From Folioceros fuciformis (Eukaryota; Anthocerotophyta; Anthocerotopsida; Anthocerotales): a stretch of 21,117 nt of DNA. Both the position numbers and the translations under genes were made by a program. The notes below the pieces were generated by a model. The model was given only the letters and a program-made list of their open reading frames with translations. It was not told where the DNA came from and did no database searches. This document shows, piece by piece, positions 17,415-21,117 of this stretch; position 1 is the stretch's first letter; the number at the start of each line of letters is the position of its first letter. The stretch spans positions 1-21,117 of the forward strand of contig JBNGIO010006184.1 of assembly GCA_049999805.1 (NCBI GenBank), in the 5' to 3' direction.

Positions 17415-18041
17415 CTATTTAAGAGGAAAGGTCCAAGTGTACCTACTGAAATCATCAGTCAAGGTTAAGTAGTACTCCGCTCCTCCTAGCGAAGGTACCT
17501 GTATCTTCCCAGCAATGTCCATGTGAATCAATCCTAGAACGCAATCAGCTCTTGTAGCATTTTTGTTCTTGAAAGGAAGCTCCTTTTGTTTAGAGAGTAC
17601 ACATGACTTGCAGACTGGAAGGTGCTTAAAGCATGAAGGTAACTTTTCTTTATAATAGTCACCTGTGGACATTAAGTCTAGCTTGACCTTATTTACATGT
17701 CCAAGTCTAGCATGCCATAGATTTGCTAGAGACTTAGATGTAGCAACATTCACAGCTGGACTATGATCTCCCACTGAAAGCTGATAGAGATCATTCTTAA
17801 GTAACCCTCTAGCTAAACACACACTAGGTTGTGTTATGCTATACAAACAGCAGGAGTCCTTAACAAAGCAAAAAGCAAACTCTGACATTTGTGTAAGTGC
17901 TCTAATTGACAACAGGTTCTTTGACTTGTCAGGAACATAAAGTACATCCAGCAATTCAAGAGTGAATTCACTAGAGATAGGTACACTTACTGTTCCACTT
18001 CCTAGTACCTTCACAGCACGTGAATCTCCCACATACACTGA
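17415..18041 (-). pseudogene. Element F pol: protease C-terminal half, GAG-pre-integrase and integrase N-terminal half
   Basis: It reads VYVGDSRAVKVLGSGTVSV and LLDVLYVPDKSKNLLSIRAL (protease end). LWHARLGHVNKVKLDLM and CKSCVLSKQKELPFKNK form the HHCC integrase finger. GLIHMDIAGKIQVPSLGG gives the first catalytic Asp, followed by YYLTLTDDFSRYTWTFPLK. TAG at 17415-17417 interrupts PLK-x-KSDAF. This is compatible with CAG to TAG. Frame is kept on both sides. Confidence 0.92.
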
Positions 18042-19148
18042 CTATGGGAATGACTGTCTAATGAAGGTAGTGAACAGGTGGTGATTGTTACACACATGTG
18101 AGGTCGCCCCTGAGTCAATGAACCAAAGAGAGGGATGCTCTCTTGTTGAAGTCAAGCAGACGGTCAACACTGTTGAGCTGCTCTTTTGAGCACTTTGGGT
18201 ACTAGAAGATTTGTTGCCTCTTTCAGCAACATGAGCTTCAAGTTTTGGCTCCTTGCGAGCTTCTCCTGATTTCTTCTTACGGCACTCTCTTTCCCAGTGG
18301 CCAGGGAGCTGACACCAATTACAGTTGCCTTGCCTTTTGGGATTTCCAGGTGGGGTTTTCTTACCCTTACCCTTCCCCTTCCCAAAAGGCTTCTTCATTG
18401 CAACTAACACTTTCTCTGTTCTAACCTTTGTAGAACCAGAAGGCCGATGGCGAGTCTGCTCCTCTTGATGGAGAGCTCCCACTAGCTCATTGAAAGTGAG
18501 GGTGCCAGCACCACCTGCTTTAACTGCGGCAACAGAGGTGCGCAAGGCTACATTCTGTGTGGACACAAAGTTTGGATAGGAGGAAGGAAGACTGGACAAC
18601 AATTGTGCAACTGTGTCTATATCAGATACAGTTCCACCAAGCTGAACAATTTGTTGTCTCAAGTAGCGGAAGCGGGTAATGTGAGCACTCATTGTATCTC
18701 CCTCCTTCATTCTTAGTCCATAGAATTCATTCCTAGCAGCAACAAGAGTCAATATATTCCTTACTTGATATGTATCATGTAGTTGTGTCCAGACATCTGC
18801 TGCAGTTGGTAGAAACTCCACCTCCATAACTGTGGCCTCATCAAGGCCTGAAAGTAGCATAGCAAATGCCAATTTGTTACCCTTTTTCCATTTATCAATT
18901 TCAGTTTGTTGTGCTGCAGGGCCAGGTTGTTCAAAGGTGCCATCCACAAATTCCAGAACATCATGGGCATCAAGAAGGGCCTTCATTCTGGCACGCCAAC
19001 TCTCAAATCGCTGTGGCTTGCCATCAAAGCGGTCCTTTTCTTTGAAGTCACCAGAGAATGCAGACGTTGTAGCAGAAGACATGTTTGCTGACCCACTAAG
19101 TAAGCTAGAAGCAGCCAATTGTGAAATAAGCTGATCTAAAGCAGACAT
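18042..19148 (-). pseudogene. Element F gag and protease N-terminal half
   Basis: The preferred start is the second ATG, at 19148-19146 (MSALDQLISQL), over the upstream ATG at 19175, because MSALDQ starts the compact copia-like gag N-terminus. Landmarks are RFDGKPQRFESWRARMKALL, AFAMLLSGLDEATVMEVEF and DVWTQLHDTYQVRNILTLVA. There is also a CX2CX4HX4C knuckle, CNWCQLPGHWEREC, and the protease active site LWFIDSGATSHVCNNHH. The frame ends at TAG (18042-18044) in mid-protease, after FIRQSFP. Gag forms the particle, the knuckle packages RNA, and PR cleaves the polyprotein. Confidence 0.93.
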
Positions 19149-19293
19149 GTGCAGACAAAGTGGAAAAAGGAGCAAATATGAAGAGGCCTTGCACTACAAA
19201 CACATGAAGAGGCATGTGAGGTAAGCAAAAGACCCATTCAATGTGAAAAGCTACCCTAATTTAATTAAAAATAGAATTAAATTAAATTAAAGG

Positions 19294-19393
19294 NNNNNNN
19301 NNNNNNNNNNNNNNNNNNNNNNNNNNNNNNNNNNNNNNNNNNNNNNNNNNNNNNNNNNNNNNNNNNNNNNNNNNNNNNNNNNNNNNNNNNNNN
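19294..19393. other. Assembly gap (100 N) in element F leader
   Basis: One hundred Ns. The round length suggests a placeholder of unknown true size, next to an AT-rich run (attaaattaaatt). Confidence 0.99.
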
Positions 19394-19770
19394 TGATTAG
19401 AAGTAGACTGTGCAGGTGCAATTTGAAATTCATACAATCTATTAACTGTTGCAGAAAAATCTTGCAAAATTAACAGCAAAAATTCCAAACGATCCTCCAA
19501 AGCCTCAATTCTTTTAGGTACTTGATCAAGCCAAACCAGCCTGTTGTTCATTTGTTGGAGAAGACGCCTCTGAATATCTCCAGCACCTGAATTAACCCTC
19601 TCAGCAGCAATTCTGTGGGAATTGTGTTGTGCAGGATGCAAGCGAGGAGGTGGGCACCTACTTTGTAGAGTAGAATGTAGGTGATTGTAGTGGGGATTGC
19701 TGCTCTCTCTACAATCTTTGGCCTTGTGAAGGCCTGAAGCTAGAAGAACAATAGCTTCCCCTTCTCCTCG
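19394..19770 (-). other. Element F leader with a long open frame lacking ATG
   Basis: Between the PBS and gag, one minus-strand frame stays open for about 125 codons, from just after a TGA at 19771-19773 into the N gap. It contains GLHKAKDCRESSNPHYNHLH and later QRRLLQQMNNRLVWLDQVPK, RIEALEDRLEFLLLILQDF and NRLYEFQIA. The second half is Leu-rich, with a coiled-coil-like heptad pattern. There is no ATG in the visible part (a TTG lies at 19641-19639). It is in a different frame from gag as laid out, but the gap length is unknown. It may be chance, a spliced extension or a leader peptide. Confidence 0.35.
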
Positions 19771-19899
19771 TCATCCTGCACAAAATTCACTAGCATAAAT
19801 GCATTTTAACACTCTAAGTAGCACTCTATGCTAGACAATAGAAGTAGAGACAATCTTCTTCTACAATTAGCCATAGGACTACTAGATAAAAATGCATGG

Positions 19900-19911
19900 G
19901 CTCTGATACCA
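19900..19911 (-). other. Element F primer-binding site (initiator-Met tRNA)
   Basis: gctctgatacca is the exact complement of TGGTATCAGAGC and directly abuts the 5' LTR. Confidence 0.95.
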
Positions 19912-20065
19912 TGCTAGAAGAAAAGATGCTAGTGCACAAGTTGCATAAAATGACAATTAATTAAACTCAACCAAAAAAAAGGTATTATATACAAAGTGTC
20001 TTTTCATAACTATGGTTAATTAACCCTAAGGTAGGTTATACTAAAATAACCCCTTATTATTAACA
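19912..20065 (-). repeat. Element F 5' LTR (154 bp) with promoter
   Basis: Matches the 3' LTR at 153 of 154 positions. The minus strand starts TGTTAATAATAAGG. A TATA-like box (complement of tattatatac, 19983-19992) would drive element transcription. Confidence 0.96.
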
Positions 20066-20070
20066 CCAAT
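20066..20070. repeat. Element F target-site duplication, right
   Basis: ccaat, identical to 13583-13587. Confidence 0.93.
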
Positions 20071-21117
20071 AGACTTGCCTTGTCAAGGAAAGCAATTTGG
20101 TATAAAAATTAACAGCAACTAACCTATAACGCAGGCAATATGTGCCCTAAACTTTAAGGTTGAAATCCCCAAACTTGCAGGGTGAGCGTTGTTGTAGCTG
20201 CCACACTGCTGCGGCTGGCAAGATGTGGTGACGCTGCCCTGCTATAGGTGCGTGGATGCCTCCTCCAAGCTTAGCCGCACTCGGATCTTGCATGCAATTG
20301 TTGAAGTGACAAGCAACGATGCTCACTTGCACCTTGCTGATTTTTCGAAAGAGCTGCTTGCATCAAGCAGCTATGAGTTAGGTAAGTCATGCACATAGCT
20401 CCACATGCACTACCTATCCCCATCTTGAGCACATCGATTGACAACACAACGAGATTTCTTTGACAAGAATAGGGTTCAGACAAAAGGTGTGTGTAAGAGT
20501 AGCTCTCCTTGTGCGAGACTTCAACAATTGCCCCTACAGCTACCATCTCCTGGTTTTCTTCGTCGCTATTGCCATCAGAAGCGCTACCTACCCAAGTTGT
20601 CTTCTTCATGATCACAACCACTTCTCACACCAGCTGCATCTGTTTCCCCATGAGATGCAATTGGGCCTTCTATTTGCATTGGCAGTTGGGTGGTAAATGA
20701 CCTAATGAACTAGCATTAAGGCTGGTATTTCTAGATGGATCTAACTGGCCTATATAACTAATATTAAAACTAGTATTTCTATGCTGTAATCATTGTAGTG
20801 GTTTCTTAAATAACTTAGCATATGTAAATAACAACTCTAGTTACCCTCACATCAAGCTTACATGCATTGTAGTAGCCTGTCGCATACCAATCAAGTGTGG
20901 TATTATAACACCTATGTGTAACATGATCTATGACAACTCATCACTTCATGTAGCCCATGTTTGCAATAGTGAAATGTGGTATTGTTGTAGGTACCATAAC
21001 ATATAGTTAAAATTGGTTTGCAATTATAATATGCAAGTGGTGGTTTAGTATTTAGGGTTTAAGGCCGAGCCTTAAGGTTTAGACTCACATGCACATAAGC
21101 ACAATTTTCATGAGGAT
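20071..21117. other. No gene recognised
   Basis: Several overlapping short frames on both strands (up to about 116 codons, minus, 20621-20271) show no recognisable domain or consistent coding bias. Near the end, a small perfect inverted repeat ttaaggc-cga-gccttaa occurs at 21059-21075, next to a tttagggttt telomere-type motif. Confidence 0.4.

Larger units (their letters stand above)
13588..20065 (-). mobile_element. Element F: nearly complete Ty1/copia retrotransposon
   Basis: The 6.48-kb element (including a 100-N gap) is bounded by 154-bp LTRs with TG...CA ends and a perfect 5-bp target duplication. It has an abutting Met-tRNA PBS, a polypurine tract next to the 3' LTR, and one gag-PR-IN-RT-RH frame from 19148 to 14793. 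All four interruptions are in-frame stops; I find no frameshift over 1,452 codons. Every catalytic motif of PR, IN, RT and RNase H that I can locate is intact. An extra segment of about 1 kb of opposite-strand, CpG-rich DNA lies between pol and the polypurine tract. LTR near-identity implies a recent insertion. Confidence 0.95.

Noticed and set aside
18042-18044. TAG in element F as a programmed gag-pol readthrough stop
   Set aside because: It lies inside the protease after the DSG active site, not at a gag/pro border, and three similar stops follow. It is more likely inactivating.
15855-18044. Stops in element F rescued by U-to-C RNA editing
   Set aside because: That editing is known for organellar transcripts of some seed-free plants. 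Nothing in this nuclear-type sequence supports it.
19282-19293. Continuation of the leader open frame through the N gap toward gag
   Set aside because: The gap length is unknown, so any frame join across it is arbitrary.
20271-20621. Minus-strand 116-codon frame as a gene
   Set aside because: No recognisable domain, overlapping frames on both strands and no promoter or splice context. Probably chance.

Overview
This window looks like nuclear DNA from a land plant. It is packed with nested, mostly decayed LTR retrotransposons: Ty1/copia gag-pol relics in both orientations, Ty3/gypsy-type pieces, primer-binding sites matching initiator-Met tRNA and the TGGCGCCGTTG type, an SPX-domain pseudogene and short TTTAGGG telomere-type motifs. 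I see no bacterial-style operon, no rRNA or tRNA gene and no intact host gene. The species cannot be fixed from the sequence. The cytosine-methyltransferase retroelement relic would fit a seed-free plant lineage, but that is inference.

Layout. (A) 1-2587, plus strand: a copia pol relic (integrase, then RT) with a 409-bp insertion flanked by actaat. (B) 2588-5938, plus strand: a second copia relic whose 5' LTR (2588-2800) sits inside A's RT. It has gag, a zinc knuckle, a protease remnant, a truncated integrase and the start of RT, plus a 381-bp insertion with an 8-bp target duplication. (C) about 9311 down to 5939, minus strand: a gypsy-like relic with LTR, Met-tRNA PBS, duplicated Cys-rich modules, a 59-bp tandem array, a retropepsin (DTGAQ) and then a decayed C5 cytosine DNA methyltransferase domain, cut off against B. 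(D) 9312-9474, minus strand: a small gag-like fragment. Next come a GC-rich GGCA-type low-complexity tract and a 48-bp repeat (9475-9985), an SPX pseudogene (9991-10485, plus), unrecognised sequence, a 27-bp telomere-like tandem array with an assembly gap (11187-11370), and a gypsy 5' end (E, minus, PBS at 12428-12449).

(F) 13588-20065, minus strand, is the youngest and most complete element. It is a Ty1/copia retrotransposon with 154-bp LTRs differing at one base, an exact 5-bp target duplication (ccaat), a PBS abutting the LTR, a polypurine tract, and one gag-pol frame of about 1,450 codons. That frame is broken only by four in-frame stops, with no indel. Between pol and the polypurine tract it carries about 1 kb of CpG-rich, apparently genic DNA in the opposite orientation, with intron-like signals. 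This is probably a captured host gene 5' end.

The strongest unusual signal is in C: a protease followed by a C5-methyltransferase inside a plant LTR-retroelement. From memory, retrotransposons carrying DNMTs have been described in dinoflagellates and charophyte algae, so a land-plant relic would be of evolutionary interest. The other notable systems are the captured gene in F and the contrast between F's near-identical LTRs and its four nonsense codons.
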